Below, piece by piece: positions 1 through 8,878 of a stretch of DNA of 48,535 nt (the stretch's first letter is position 1; each line of letters starts with the position of its first letter). The notes beneath the pieces were generated by a model. That model was not told where the DNA came from. It saw only the letters and a list, made by a program, of their open reading frames with translations, and did no database searches. Position numbers and translations under genes: made by a program. Source of the DNA: Clostridia bacterium (lineage in GTDB: Bacteria; Bacillota; Clostridia; Oscillospirales; Butyricicoccaceae). The stretch spans positions 1 through 48,535 of the forward strand of contig JAFQUM010000025.1 of assembly GCA_017408485.1 (NCBI GenBank), written 5' to 3'.

Positions 1-73
1 GTATTTTGTTCCATTTTGCAATAATATGTATGCATAGAAATATCCCTAAACTTCTTGAAAAGGAGAAATCACA

Positions 74-1801
74 ATGAAAAAGATTTTGGCATTTGTACTT
101 GCCGCAATGATGCTCATTGGTGCTTTTGCAGGTTGTTCTTCTACAAAGGAAGATAAAGCTGCAGCGGGTTGGATCAACGACTACTTCCCCACCTTCCCCA
201 CCACATTGAACAGCTTTACATCCAACACAACTCAGGATGGAGCTATCGTTGAAGCAACCTCCATTTACCTCTATCGTCAGTACCTCACTGAGGACGGAAG
301 CGGATATGTTGGTACTCCCGAGCTTGCTTCTGAGCTGCCCATTCAGCAGGACGAAGAGGGCAAGGTATGGCGTGTTAAGATCCGTGAGAACTGCAAGTTC
401 GAAAACGGCGATCCCATTAACGCAGACGACGTTATTTTCAGCTATCAGATGCTGCTTGACCCCGAGCAGGTAAACGTCAACGCAACAGTTGTTATCAACT
501 CTGTTGTTTTCCCCATTGAAGGCTCAGGCGCTTACTATGACGGCGAAGCTGATTGGGATACAGTAGGTATTAAGAAGATCGACGATTATACCATCGATTT
601 CTATTCCACCGTTCCTGTTACCCAGAATAGCGCAAGACGCGGTCTGTCCTTCTGTCCTACACTCCACAAGGAGACATTCCTTGCAACACTCAGCGACGAT
701 AAGTCCTTGTCTTCCTACGGAACCTCCAAGGATAAATACGTTTCTGCCGGTCCCTACAAGATCAAGGAATGGATCGCAGACAGCAAGATCGTTCTTGAGC
801 GCAACCCCGACTTTATCCACGCTGACAGAATCAAGCTGGCAGGCATTAACTACACCTGCATCCCTGATCCTCAGACTGCTATCGAAATGTTCATCAAGGG
901 CGATATCGATGCTGTTGATATTACCTATGAGCATTGGCAGACCTACGCAGAAGACCCCCGTGTACATAACTTCTATGACGACTCCTTGATGTATATGTTC
1001 ATCAACCTGGGTAACCCCAACCAGAACAATCTGCTTGGCAAGCTCAACTTCCGTAAGGCTCTCTACTACGGTCTTGACCGTGTTGCCATCACCAACGCAG
1101 TAGGCGGCGAGCCCACCTCCCGTTATGTCCGTAAGGCTGTTGTCGGCGATCTGGATAAGGGTACTGCATTTATCGATATGCCCGGATCTATGGATTATAT
1201 CGACGATCCCACAAAGATCTACGACCCCGTCAAGGCTAACGAATACTTCGTTAAGGCTTTGGAAGAGTGCCAACTTACCAGCGCAACAATGGAAATGATG
1301 TACTCTGAGACCGCAGTACGTACCCGTGCTATCTTTGAGATGCTGATGGTTGAGTTCCAGAAGACCTTTAACAACAAGCTGAAGATCGACCTTAGAGTTG
1401 TTCCCGCAGGTCAGACCCAGCAGCTCCGTCGTTGGAACCCCGATGATCCCACCGCTTATGAAACCACACTGGGTTCACTGCTTCCCTCCGCTGACGACCC
1501 CTCTGCAAGCTTCGCATTCTTCATTTCTACTTATTCTCCCCCCAGATTCTGCTATGCAAATCCCAAGTTTGACGAGCTTTATCAGAAGTCCTGTTCTCTT
1601 GAAGCATGCCTTGACAGCAGCCTGAAGGTCAAGTATTGCCAGGAAATGGAAAAGATCGTTCTTGACGAGCTCATCATCATCCCCGTATACGAGACAGAAA
1701 GCAAGAAGCTCTTTGCTGACAAGATCGTTCTTCCCACCAAGGATCAGGGATATGTCACCGGCTTCGGCTTCGGCTATCCTCTGTTTGCAAGCACTAAGTA
1801 A
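74..1801 (+). CDS. ABC transporter peptide-binding lipoprotein (OppA/DppA type)
   Basis: Extracellular solute-binding protein of family 5 (SBP_bac_5), which captures oligopeptides or similar ligands for an ABC importer. The N-terminus is a lipoprotein signal: Lys-Lys, a hydrophobic stretch, then the lipobox AFAGC with Cys21 as the lipid anchor. The mature part follows the family order: the early FENGDPINADDVIFSYQ segment, the central GPYKIKEW and LERNPDF motifs, and the NFRKALYYGLDR segment near residue 335. Length of 575 residues is normal. An AGGAG ribosome site lies 8 bases before the ATG and a strong terminator follows directly. No permease or ATPase gene follows it here; they would have to lie before the window or elsewhere. 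The exact ligand cannot be read from sequence. Confidence 0.93.
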   Translation: MKKILAFVLAAMMLIGAFAGCSSTKEDKAAAGWINDYFPTFPTTLNSFTSNTTQDGAIVEATSIYLYRQYLTEDGSGYVGTPELASELPIQQDEEGKVWRVKIRENCKFENGDPINADDVIFSYQMLLDPEQVNVNATVVINSVVFPIEGSGAYYDGEADWDTVGIKKIDDYTIDFYSTVPVTQNSARRGLSFCPTLHKETFLATLSDDKSLSSYGTSKDKYVSAGPYKIKEWIADSKIVLERNPDFIHADRIKLAGINYTCIPDPQTAIEMFIKGDIDAVDITYEHWQTYAEDPRVHNFYDDSLMYMFINLGNPNQNNLLGKLNFRKALYYGLDRVAITNAVGGEPTSRYVRKAVVGDLDKGTAFIDMPGSMDYIDDPTKIYDPVKANEYFVKALEECQLTSATMEMMYSETAVRTRAIFEMLMVEFQKTFNNKLKIDLRVVPAGQTQQLRRWNPDDPTAYETTLGSLLPSADDPSASFAFFISTYSPPRFCYANPKFDELYQKSCSLEACLDSSLKVKYCQEMEKIVLDELIIIPVYETESKKLFADKIVLPTKDQGYVTGFGFGYPLFASTK

Positions 1802-1811
1802 GAAAATATGA

Positions 1812-1850
1812 TATAAAAAACAGACACCGAGAGGTGTCTGTTTTTTATAT
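1812..1850 (+). terminator. Rho-independent terminator of the peptide-binding protein gene
   Basis: Inverted repeat CAGACACC-gaga-GGTGTCTG flanked by an A-run and a T-run, 11 bases after the stop codon. The A and T runs make it plausible in both directions. Confidence 0.9.
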
Positions 1851-1875
1851 GAATTGATGTGAAGTTGAGGGTGAC

Positions 1876-1934
1876 AACTCCCTCCGTCTTTTTGCCTTAC
1901 GGCAAAAATCCACCTCCCTCAATGAGGGAGGCAA
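1876..1934. repeat. CCTC...GAGG hairpin repeat, copy 1
   Basis: Conserved frame CTCCCTCCGTC, then a hairpin TTTTTGCC-ttac-GGCAAAAA, then CACCTCCCTC-aat-GAGGGAGGC. The copy at 15948 has the same frame with a different inner stem. Short repeats of this type recur between genes in many Clostridia; their function is unknown to me. Confidence 0.6.
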
Positions 1935-1969
1935 GATGCGCAAAGTGCGGAGAAAGGCACATTATTTGA

Positions 1970-2363
1970 CCGCTACACTTCGTCTCACTATCGTAAAATT
2001 GATGGATTTCGGTGTGAGACAAGTAACACGAGCGCAGACAGTACCGTGTGTACGGCAAGCGAGTGTTACGAAGTATTCGCGGAGAAAGCCGCAGCATTAA
2101 CCGCCCTGCTTCGTCTCACCATCGTAAAATTGATGGATTTCGCGCTGAGACAAAGAAAAGGCAACTTGGCAGTACTATCTGTACGGCAAGTTGCCTTTGA
2201 TGCAGTATTCACGCCGAAAGACGCAGTATTTAACCGCTACGCTTCGTCTCACCATCGTAAAATTGATGGATTTCTTCGCGAGACAAGTAACACGAGCGCA
2301 GACAGTACCGTGTGTACGGCAAGCGAGTGTTACGAAGTATTCGCGGAGAAAGCCGCAATTTTA
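1970..2363. repeat. Tandem array of three nested-hairpin repeat units (copies A, B, C)
   Basis: Three units of about 131-133 bp begin at 1970, 2101 and 2234, each with CCGC..C..CTTCGTCTCAC.ATCG, followed by a palindromic body TAAAATTGATGGATTTC...GAGAC...GTAC..GTACGGC...GAAAG.CGCA. Bodies are 1994-2099, 2125-2233 and 2258-2363. In B the middle stem is AAAGGCAACTTG (2157-2168) with CAAGTTGCCTTT (2187-2198); in A and C it is a different, less perfect GTAACAC/GTGTTAC pair. Copy A joins a left arm that does not match its right arm, as if recombined from two units. Copy C ends exactly at the stop codon of the radical SAM gene on the minus strand. This array fills the 1.86-2.36 kb gap; I see no gene in it. 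Confidence 0.85.
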
Positions 2364-3236
2364 CACCCCGGTAAGGTCGAAGGGCGGTGTATACTCCTCC
2401 TTTGCCGAGGAGCGTTCCTGCATAAAGCCTTCTATTCCTAGGGACAAAGCATATCTTGCCACCGAGTTATATTCAAAGGTGGTGACTCTGCGGTTTATTT
2501 CGGGGTAGCTTTTACAATTATCTATGGGCGTAAACTGGCTCATAAGTGAAAGCAACCAGCTTCCGCGGGGTAACAGCTCATTTAACGCGTCAATTACCCT
2601 TATGCTGTCATCTCTATGTCCCGGCAACACCAAATGGCGCACGATCAGTCCATTTTTCAGCGTTCCGTCGGGGTTATATTCAAGCTTGGGCTGCTGTGCG
2701 TGCATTTCGGCAATTGCCTTTATTGCCACATCAAAATAGTCGGGTGCGGCAAAATACTTTCTTCCGATATCTGCTGATACGCATTTTAGGTCGGGCATCC
2801 AAATATCCGCATAATTCTGCCACTGCTTTATAGTTTCGGTCTTTTCATAGCCCCCCGTATTGACGACAATGGGAATGTTAGGGCGGTAGATGTCAAGCGC
2901 CTGTAATATTTGCGGAGTGTAGTGGGTGGGGGTGACGAGGTTTATGTTATGAGCGCCCTGCTTTTCAAGCTCGGCAAATATTTCGGCAAGGCGGGCAGAG
3001 GTTATCTCTTTGCCCACGCCGCCGCGGGATATCTCTCTGTTTTGGCAAAAAACACAGCCCAATGGGCAACCGCTGAAAAACACGGTGCCCGAACCGCGTG
3101 TGCCGCTGATGGGCGGCTCTTCCCACAAATGCAAAGCCGCACGGGCGATCTTTAATTTATCTAAAGCGGTACATACTCCCGCCTTTGTTTTTCTGTCTGC
3201 TCCGCAATTTCGCGGGCAAAGCTTGCAGCCTTCCAT
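2361..3236 (-). CDS. Radical SAM protein, PflX-like (pyruvate formate-lyase activating enzyme family)
   Basis: Belongs to the PflA-related radical SAM group often called PflX (COG1313). The radical SAM motif CxxxCxxC is at Cys57, Cys61 and Cys64 (GCPLGCVFCQN) and would hold the 4Fe-4S cluster that cleaves S-adenosylmethionine. A second cysteine set at the N-terminus (Cys4, Cys7, Cys11, Cys22; CKLCPRNCG) is typical of this subgroup and could bind another cluster or zinc. The 291-residue length is standard. It stands alone, divergent from the NAD synthetase gene, so its target protein is not indicated by context. The stop codon TAA is made by the end of the adjacent hairpin repeat (CAATTTTA), so the last residues may have been altered by the repeat. 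Confidence 0.88.
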   Translation of the reverse strand: MEGCKLCPRNCGADRKTKAGVCTALDKLKIARAALHLWEEPPISGTRGSGTVFFSGCPLGCVFCQNREISRGGVGKEITSARLAEIFAELEKQGAHNINLVTPTHYTPQILQALDIYRPNIPIVVNTGGYEKTETIKQWQNYADIWMPDLKCVSADIGRKYFAAPDYFDVAIKAIAEMHAQQPKLEYNPDGTLKNGLIVRHLVLPGHRDDSIRVIDALNELLPRGSWLLSLMSQFTPIDNCKSYPEINRRVTTFEYNSVARYALSLGIEGFMQERSSAKEEYTPPFDLTGV

Positions 3237-3279
3237 TTGCTCACCGCCTTTTTAATGAGTATAACAAAAATATCATCTA

Positions 3280-3308
3280 TTTACAATGAAAAAACAGAGT
3301 GGTATACT
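3280..3308 (+). promoter_or_regulatory. SigA-type promoter of nadE
   Basis: TTTACA (3280-3285), 17-base spacer, TATACT (3303-3308); followed by an AAAAAGGGG ribosome site before the ATG at 3341. Confidence 0.7.
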
Positions 3309-3340
3309 ATATACATAACTCATAAAAAGGGGTTGCTTGT

Positions 3341-5137
3341 ATGAACTATGGATTTGTCAAGGTAATAAGCTGCGCTCCGCAGTTAAAGCTTGCCGACTGC
3401 AAATATAATGCAGAGGCAATTATTCAGTCTGCCAAAAATGCGGCTGCCAAGGGTGCCGCTTTGATAGTATTTTCAGAGTTGGGCATCAGCGGTGCATCCT
3501 GCGGCGCTTTGTTCACACAAAAGCGTCTGCTTGACAATGCATTCGCGGCTCTTTGTGAAATTGCCAAGGCTACAAAGGGACTGAACTCTGCCATCGTTGT
3601 GGGCGCACCTCTGTACTTTTACGGAAATATATATAACTGCGCCGCAGTGCTTTGCGGCGGTGAGATAATAGGCATCGTTCCCACCCAAAAGTCAAGTGGC
3701 GTATTTTCCGCAGGCGGCGAGGGCAAGATCCTTTCTATAGGCGGCAAGGCTGTGCCTTTTGACAGTGATCTTGTTTTCAGATGTGCCGATATGCCCGAGC
3801 TTGCCTTTGGCATTGAGATCGGCGAAGAGAAAAAGATAAACGCGCCCCTTATCGTGCACCTTTGTGCAAAGGGCGAAACGGTGATGAAGGACAGTATGCG
3901 CCGCGCCAAGACCATTGCCCGCTCGGAGAATCGCGGATTTATATATAACTGCGCCGGCAGGGGCGAAAGCACCACCGACTACGTTTGCTGCGGCGCTCAG
4001 CTGATTGCCGAAAACGGAGTTATCCTTACAGAAAGCAAGCCCTTTGGCGCGCAATATGCCGAAAGCGAGCTTGATATGCAATATCTGTCATCCCTTTGCA
4101 AGATAGGCGGCACTGCCAAGGAGGCAACCTTCAGCCTTAAGAAAGCGCAGACTTCGCTTTCGAGAATTATAGAAAAAGACCCCTTTGCACCCTCCTATGC
4201 AAGCAAGGACGAGCTTTGCGCCAAGGCTTTGGAAATTCAGGCTCAGGGACTTGCCGCAAGAGTTCGCTGCACCTATTCGAAGGGACTTGTCATAGGCATT
4301 TCGGGCGGACTTGATTCTACCCTTGCCCTGCTTGTTGCGGTGCGTGCAATGGAGCTTTGCGGAATGACAAGCGCAAATATTCAGGCGCTGACCATGCCCT
4401 GCTTCGGCACAAGCAACCGCACCCGCGGCAATGCCGAAAAGCTTTGCGAGGCGCTGAATGTTCCCCTTAAATGCATAAATATTACCGCCGCGGTAAATCA
4501 GCATTTTGCGGATATCGAGCACGGCGGCGCTCCCGATGCGGCTTTTGAAAACTCTCAGGCTCGCGAGCGTACACAGATACTTATGGATATTGCCAATATG
4601 CAAAATGCCCTTGTTGTAGGCACGGGCGACCTTTCGGAGCTTGCTCTCGGTTGGGCAACCTATAACGGCGATCATATGAGCTCTTATGCGGTCAACGGGG
4701 ACATTCCCAAGACATTTGTCCGTCATATAGTTGAGTATTATGCAAAAAATACAGCAGATGAGGCACTGCGTGAGGTGCTCCGCGATATAGTGGCAACACC
4801 CGTCAGTCCCGAGCTTCTCCCCATTTCGGGAAATGAAAGTGACCAAAGGACCGAGGATATCGTTGGCCCCTATGAGCTGCACGATTTCTTTATCTGGAAT
4901 ATTGCAAAATGCGGCTTTACCCCCGAAAAGGTAAAATACCTTGCGGAATATGCCTTTAAGGGTCAGTATGACCGCGCTACAATAGAAAAATGGCTTGGCA
5001 TTTTCTGCCGTCGCTTTATCACACAGCAGTTCAAACGCTCCTGCTGTCCCGACGGCCCTGCAGTGTTCGACTTTTCACTGTCACCGAGAGCGGGATACAA
5101 CTTCCCCTCGGACGCAAGCCCCGATATGTGGAAATAA
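3341..5137 (+). CDS. nadE: NAD+ synthetase with degenerate glutaminase domain
   Basis: Last step of NAD synthesis: ATP-dependent amidation of deamido-NAD. The C-terminal synthetase domain (about residues 290-598) is intact, with the P-loop SGGLDS at 321-326, TGDLSELALGWATYNGDHMS and the terminal SPRAGYNFPSDAS segment. The N-terminal part (1-270) is a nitrilase-type glutaminase, which in this family uses a Glu-Lys-Cys triad. Glu46 (VFSELGISG) is present, but the usual EICEDLW segment reads EIGEEKK, so the nucleophilic Cys is Gly161, and the usual VPKTYLPNY lysine loop reads VPTQKSSGVF. The domain is also about 40 residues shorter than common homologues. I infer that ammonia is taken directly or supplied by another protein; this is not shown. 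Own promoter at 3280 and terminator at 5149. Confidence 0.93.
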   Translation: MNYGFVKVISCAPQLKLADCKYNAEAIIQSAKNAAAKGAALIVFSELGISGASCGALFTQKRLLDNAFAALCEIAKATKGLNSAIVVGAPLYFYGNIYNCAAVLCGGEIIGIVPTQKSSGVFSAGGEGKILSIGGKAVPFDSDLVFRCADMPELAFGIEIGEEKKINAPLIVHLCAKGETVMKDSMRRAKTIARSENRGFIYNCAGRGESTTDYVCCGAQLIAENGVILTESKPFGAQYAESELDMQYLSSLCKIGGTAKEATFSLKKAQTSLSRIIEKDPFAPSYASKDELCAKALEIQAQGLAARVRCTYSKGLVIGISGGLDSTLALLVAVRAMELCGMTSANIQALTMPCFGTSNRTRGNAEKLCEALNVPLKCINITAAVNQHFADIEHGGAPDAAFENSQARERTQILMDIANMQNALVVGTGDLSELALGWATYNGDHMSSYAVNGDIPKTFVRHIVEYYAKNTADEALREVLRDIVATPVSPELLPISGNESDQRTEDIVGPYELHDFFIWNIAKCGFTPEKVKYLAEYAFKGQYDRATIEKWLGIFCRRFITQQFKRSCCPDGPAVFDFSLSPRAGYNFPSDASPDMWK

Positions 5138-5148
5138 TAAACGACTGT

Positions 5149-5178
5149 AAAGAACGGCCACACGGCCGTTCTTTTTGT
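5149..5178 (+). terminator. Terminator after nadE
   Basis: Stem AAGAACGGCC-acac-GGCCGTTCTT followed by a T-run, 11 bases after the stop codon. Confidence 0.88.
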
Positions 5179-5289
5179 TTAAAACCCTTGAAATCATTGT
5201 TTTCTTTGTCTTGACCGCGGGGAATAATAGTGCTAAAATAAAAATGTATGAACGTACACAAATAAATTATTATATTGGCAGGTGTAAGA

Positions 5290-6129
5290 ATGGAAAAAAA
5301 CAAGCAGCTCCGCGTTTTTGCGGAGGAGATCAGAGTTGAAACTCTCCATGAGCTGGCACACCTCGGCTTCGGCCACGTTGGCGGTGCTATGTCTATCGTC
5401 GAGCTTCTCGCCGTTCTTTATGGCGGAGAAATGAAGATCAACCCCGCAGATCCTCAGTGGGAAGATCGTGATCGTCTGGTAGTTTCCAAGGGTCACGCAG
5501 GTCCCGCAGTTTATGCAACATTGGCTCTTAAGGGCTATTTTCCCAAGGAAATGCTCCTCACCCTTAATCAGGGCGGCACCAATCTGCCCTCTCACTGCGA
5601 CCGCACCAAGACCCCCGGTATCGATATGACCACCGGCTCTCTCGGTCAGGGTATGTCCACCGCTATCGGTGTTGCTCTCGGCAATAAGCTGAAGAAGAGC
5701 GATGCATATACCTACCTCATTCTCGGTGACGGTGAGTGTAACGAAGGTCAGGTTTGGGAAGGCGCAATGTTTGCTCCTCACTTTAAGCTTGATCATCTTA
5801 TCGCTTTTGTCGACTACAACAAGCAGCAGCTTGACGGCGCTTGCGACGACGTTATGTATATGGGCGATATGGTTGACAAGTGGACTGCTTTTGGTTGGAA
5901 CACTGTTAAGATCAACGGCCACGATATCGACGCTATCGTAAAGGCTATTGCAGATGCTAAGGCTCAGAGCGGCAAGCCCACAATGATCATCCTTGACACC
6001 GTCAAGGGTAACGGCTGCGAGCTGGCAGAGAACACCTTCCCCTGCCACCATATCAACTTCAAGCCCGAGCAGATCGCTCCCAGCATTGAAAAAGCAGAAG
6101 CAGCTCTTGAGGCTGCCCGCAAGGCATAA
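5290..6129 (+). CDS. Transketolase, N-terminal (TPP-binding) subunit
   Basis: Pairs with the next gene to form a split transketolase, which moves two-carbon units between sugar phosphates in the non-oxidative pentose phosphate pathway using thiamine diphosphate. The TPP motif starts at GDG 146-148 (GDGECNEGQVWEG) and ends at Asn177 (DYNKQQLDG). The family motifs SKGHAGPAVYA and GSLGQGMSTAIG are also present. Length of 279 residues fits this half. I chose ATG 5290 because GGCAGGTG lies just before it; an in-frame TTG at 5275 would put the ribosome site inside the coding region. The C-terminal half starts 13 bases after the stop, so the two are co-translated from one message. Confidence 0.93.
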   Translation: MEKNKQLRVFAEEIRVETLHELAHLGFGHVGGAMSIVELLAVLYGGEMKINPADPQWEDRDRLVVSKGHAGPAVYATLALKGYFPKEMLLTLNQGGTNLPSHCDRTKTPGIDMTTGSLGQGMSTAIGVALGNKLKKSDAYTYLILGDGECNEGQVWEGAMFAPHFKLDHLIAFVDYNKQQLDGACDDVMYMGDMVDKWTAFGWNTVKINGHDIDAIVKAIADAKAQSGKPTMIILDTVKGNGCELAENTFPCHHINFKPEQIAPSIEKAEAALEAARKA

Positions 6130-6142
6130 GGAGGGTTTTAAG

Positions 6143-7105
6143 ATGTATAAGGTTAAGTCTACTTTTGAAAAAGAAACAGTCGAAATGCGTAAGGCATATA
6201 CAGAAACCCTTATGGAACTTGCAGAAACCAACGACAAGATCTGTTTGCTCGACGCTGACCTGGTTGGATCCAGCGGTGTAAAGCCCTTCTTTAAGGCTTA
6301 TCCCGAAAGAAGCTTTGACTGCGGTATTCAGGAAAGCAATATGATCGGTGTTGCAGCAGGTATGTCCTCTGTCGGTTTTGTTCCCTTTGTTCATTCTTTT
6401 GGTCCCTTTGCTTCCCGCAGAGTTGCAGACCAGATCTTCCTCTCCTGCGCTTATGCAAAGCTGAATGTTAAGATCTTAGGCTCCGACCCCGGTGTTACCG
6501 CAGCTTATAACGGCGGTACTCATATGCCTTTCGAGGATATGGGAATTCTCAACAGCATTCCCGGTATGACTCTTATCGAGCCCACCGATACAGTTCAGCT
6601 GAGGAGCATCATCAAGACCATTGCTAACGAATACGGCGTACATTATATGCGTATGGGCAGAAAGCTTGCCTGCGGCGTATTTGAAGAAGGCAGTGAGTTT
6701 GAGATCGGCAAGGCAGCAGTTCTCCGCGAAGGCACCGACGTATGTCTGGTTGGCTCCGGTATTATGGTTGAAGTTTGCCTTAAGGCTGCTGAAGAGCTTG
6801 CAAAGGAAGGCATTTCCGCTACAGTTCTCAACACATTTACATGGAAGCCCATGGACGAGGAAGCACTTGTTAAGTACTCCAAGCAGTGCGGCGCATTCGT
6901 AACCGCTGAAAACCACAACGTAGTTGGCGGTCTGGGCAGCATCGTTGCTTCCGCTCTTGCAAAGAACGCTCCCGCTCCTGTTGAGATGGTGGGTATTTAT
7001 GACACATTTGGCGAAGTCGGCACAGAAGCATTCCTCCGTGAGCGCTTTGACCTGACCCCCGCAGCTGTTGTCGCTGCTGCAAAGCGCGCAATCGCAAGAA
7101 AGTAA
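6143..7105 (+). CDS. Transketolase, C-terminal (pyrimidine-binding) subunit
   Basis: Second half of the split transketolase, 320 residues: the transketolase pyrimidine-binding domain (about 8-175) and the C-terminal transketolase domain (about 190-310). Typical segments are CGIQESNMIGVAAG, which includes the Glu that activates thiamine diphosphate, SDPGVTAAYNGGTHM and the late TAENHNVVGGLGS. The start is ATG 6143 after a TAAGGAGG ribosome site that overlaps the end of the first subunit gene. Codon use is strongly biased to the frequent codons seen also in the glutamate mutase operon, which suggests high expression. A terminator follows. Confidence 0.93.
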   Translation: MYKVKSTFEKETVEMRKAYTETLMELAETNDKICLLDADLVGSSGVKPFFKAYPERSFDCGIQESNMIGVAAGMSSVGFVPFVHSFGPFASRRVADQIFLSCAYAKLNVKILGSDPGVTAAYNGGTHMPFEDMGILNSIPGMTLIEPTDTVQLRSIIKTIANEYGVHYMRMGRKLACGVFEEGSEFEIGKAAVLREGTDVCLVGSGIMVEVCLKAAEELAKEGISATVLNTFTWKPMDEEALVKYSKQCGAFVTAENHNVVGGLGSIVASALAKNAPAPVEMVGIYDTFGEVGTEAFLRERFDLTPAAVVAAAKRAIARK

Positions 7106-7123
7106 TTCGATCTTAAAAATCAT

Positions 7124-7154
7124 TGGACGGGGAAAATATTCCCCGTCCTTTTTA
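7124..7154 (+). terminator. Terminator after the transketolase operon
   Basis: Stem GGACGGGG-aaaatatt-CCCCGTCC followed by TTTTT. Confidence 0.9.
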
Positions 7155-7182
7155 TTGCAATATGAATGTTTTTTGGTATAAT
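7155..7182 (+). promoter_or_regulatory. Promoter of the MATE transporter gene
   Basis: TTGCAA (7155-7160), 16-base spacer, consensus TATAAT (7177-7182); it begins within a few bases of the preceding terminator. Confidence 0.7.
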
Positions 7183-7217
7183 TACCTTGTGTGATAAAAA
7201 GCAAAAGAGGTAAAGAT

Positions 7218-8582
7218 ATGACTCTGGGTGTTAAAAAGGTTGACGCAACAAAGGGCTCAATTATCCCTTTGATAGTTACCTTTGTTATTCCTTTAATATT
7301 AACTACTCTGATCCAGCAGTTGTTCAATGCCGTGGATATCGCGGTGCTTGGAAATATGGCAGATACCACGGCGGTTGCCGCGGTTGGCGCAACTACGACC
7401 ATAATCCATCTTATAGTGGATGCCTTCGTAGGTATTTCCGGAGGAGCAAAAATCGTCTTATCCCGTCTGTTCGGCAAAAAAGACACAGAGGAACTTAAAC
7501 GCACTATTGACACTTCCATTGTGGTTGCAGTGGTTTTCGGAGTTATAATTGCAGTGGTAGGGTTTTTGCTTGCCCCCTTGTTTTTAAACCTCACAAAATG
7601 CCCTTCGGAATGTTTTAACGGAGCTGCGCTCTATATACGAATATACGTGTTGGCGGCGCCTGCTATATTAATCTACAACTACGGATCCGCGGTTCTTACT
7701 TCTTCGGGAGACAGCCGCAGACCTTTGTACTACGCTATAATCAGCGGACTTTTAAATATACTTCTTAACGTTTTACTGTGCCTTGTCCTTCCTCAAAAGG
7801 TAGCCGCAGTGGCCATTGCCACAGCGGCGGCGCAAATTTTGGCAGCTACCTTGGTAATGCTTCGTCTGAAAGGTCTTGGCGACGGTCTTAAGGTTCGTAT
7901 AACAAAACTCCGTTTCAGCCTTCACGCATTTTCTCAGCTTATGCGGTTCGGTATTCCCCTTGCGCTTCAAACATTGGTTTTCCCTTTGGCAAATCTTCAG
8001 ATCTCGGCAGCTATCAACAGTTACGGTGTAACCTGCGTTGCGGGAAACAGCGCCGCTAATACCATGCACCAGCTGACCGCCTCTGCGCGAAACGCTTTTG
8101 GAACTGCCGCGGCAACCTTTATAGGTCAAAACCTCGGTGCAGAAAAACCCCAGCGCGTGCGGGCATCCTTTATACATACCACGTGGATGTGCCTTGCATT
8201 TTGTCTGCCTCTGGCATTTTTGGAATGGCTTTCCGGCCCGTTGTGGTTGCAGATCTTTTTAGGTCAGGATACCGCCGCTATGGAATATGCCATGATCCGA
8301 GTGGCTATTCTTAATTCTGCCGCATTTTTCCTTATGATGAATACCATCCTCGGCAACTCAATTCAAGCCTTTGGCTATCCTATTTTCAGTACTGTTAACG
8401 CTTTGGCTTGGGTTTTGGGCTTTAGAATATTCTGGATGGCGGTAGTCTACCCTGTGTACACGTCCTATGCATCTCTCATTATCTGCTTTATCGCATCGTG
8501 GATACTCACCTTTGTATGCAACGTGATAATATTCAGCGTAATCTATTGGCGCTACCGAAAAGGAAAATACAGACGTATATAA
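7218..8582 (+). CDS. MATE family multidrug/sodium antiporter
   Basis: Inner membrane exporter of the multi-antimicrobial extrusion family, which uses Na+ or H+ gradients to expel cationic compounds. The 454-residue protein has about 12 hydrophobic segments in two similar halves, with family-typical stretches such as VDIAVLGNMADTTAVAAVG near the N-terminus, GSAVLTSSGDSRRPL in the first half and ASARNAFGTAAATFIGQNLG in the second. The start is ATG 7218, preceded by AGAGGTAAAG; an in-frame ATA upstream would not be a good start. It is a single-gene unit with its own promoter and terminator. The substrate cannot be predicted. Confidence 0.92.
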   Translation: MTLGVKKVDATKGSIIPLIVTFVIPLILTTLIQQLFNAVDIAVLGNMADTTAVAAVGATTTIIHLIVDAFVGISGGAKIVLSRLFGKKDTEELKRTIDTSIVVAVVFGVIIAVVGFLLAPLFLNLTKCPSECFNGAALYIRIYVLAAPAILIYNYGSAVLTSSGDSRRPLYYAIISGLLNILLNVLLCLVLPQKVAAVAIATAAAQILAATLVMLRLKGLGDGLKVRITKLRFSLHAFSQLMRFGIPLALQTLVFPLANLQISAAINSYGVTCVAGNSAANTMHQLTASARNAFGTAAATFIGQNLGAEKPQRVRASFIHTTWMCLAFCLPLAFLEWLSGPLWLQIFLGQDTAAMEYAMIRVAILNSAAFFLMMNTILGNSIQAFGYPIFSTVNALAWVLGFRIFWMAVVYPVYTSYASLIICFIASWILTFVCNVIIFSVIYWRYRKGKYRRI

Positions 8583-8587
8583 AAATA

Positions 8588-8616
8588 AAAGGAAGGTATA
8601 TCCTTCCTTTTTTGTT
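8588..8616 (+). terminator. Terminator after the MATE gene
   Basis: Stem AAAGGAAGG-tata-TCCTTCCTTT running into a T-run, directly behind the stop codon. Confidence 0.88.
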
Positions 8617-8640
8617 TGGTTTTATTTGATCGTTAAAGCC

Positions 8641-8878
8641 TCTGCCATACTCGTCTCACTATCGTAAAATTGATGGATTTCGCGCTGAGACAAAAATGGC
8701 TACTGTGGCAGTGCTATCTGCACGGCAAGACGGGCGACGCATTTTAAACCGCCTTGTTATATGAGCACATCGAGAAAATAGTGAATTTCGTTGCGAGACA
8801 AAGAACAAGAGCGAAGGTGTACCGTGTGTACATCGAGCGATTTGTTCTGCAGTATTCAGCGCGAAAGCCGCAATTTTA
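8641..8878. repeat. Nested-hairpin repeats, copies D and E
   Basis: Copy D (8665-8747) has the left half of the family (TAAAATTGATGGATTTCGCGCTGAGAC) and the inner loop with GTGC..GCAC where other copies have GTAC..GTAC, a compensated change; its right half is deleted. Copy E (8771-8878) is full length but diverged on the left; its middle stem pairs GAACAA with TTGTTC and it ends in GCGCGAAAGCCGCAATTTTA. The last bases of E form the stop codon of the P-II-like fragment on the minus strand. Confidence 0.8.

Noticed and set aside
1994..2363. Retron msr-msd RNA
   Set aside because: No reverse transcriptase gene nearby, copies are dispersed, and no priming G context is apparent.
5275..5289. TTG 5275 as start of the transketolase gene
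   Set aside because: The ribosome site GGCAGGTG would fall inside the coding sequence; ATG 5290 is better placed.
5233..6237. Long minus-strand frame opposite the transketolase N-terminal gene
   Set aside because: Antisense shadow produced by biased codons; no start signals and no recognisable motif.
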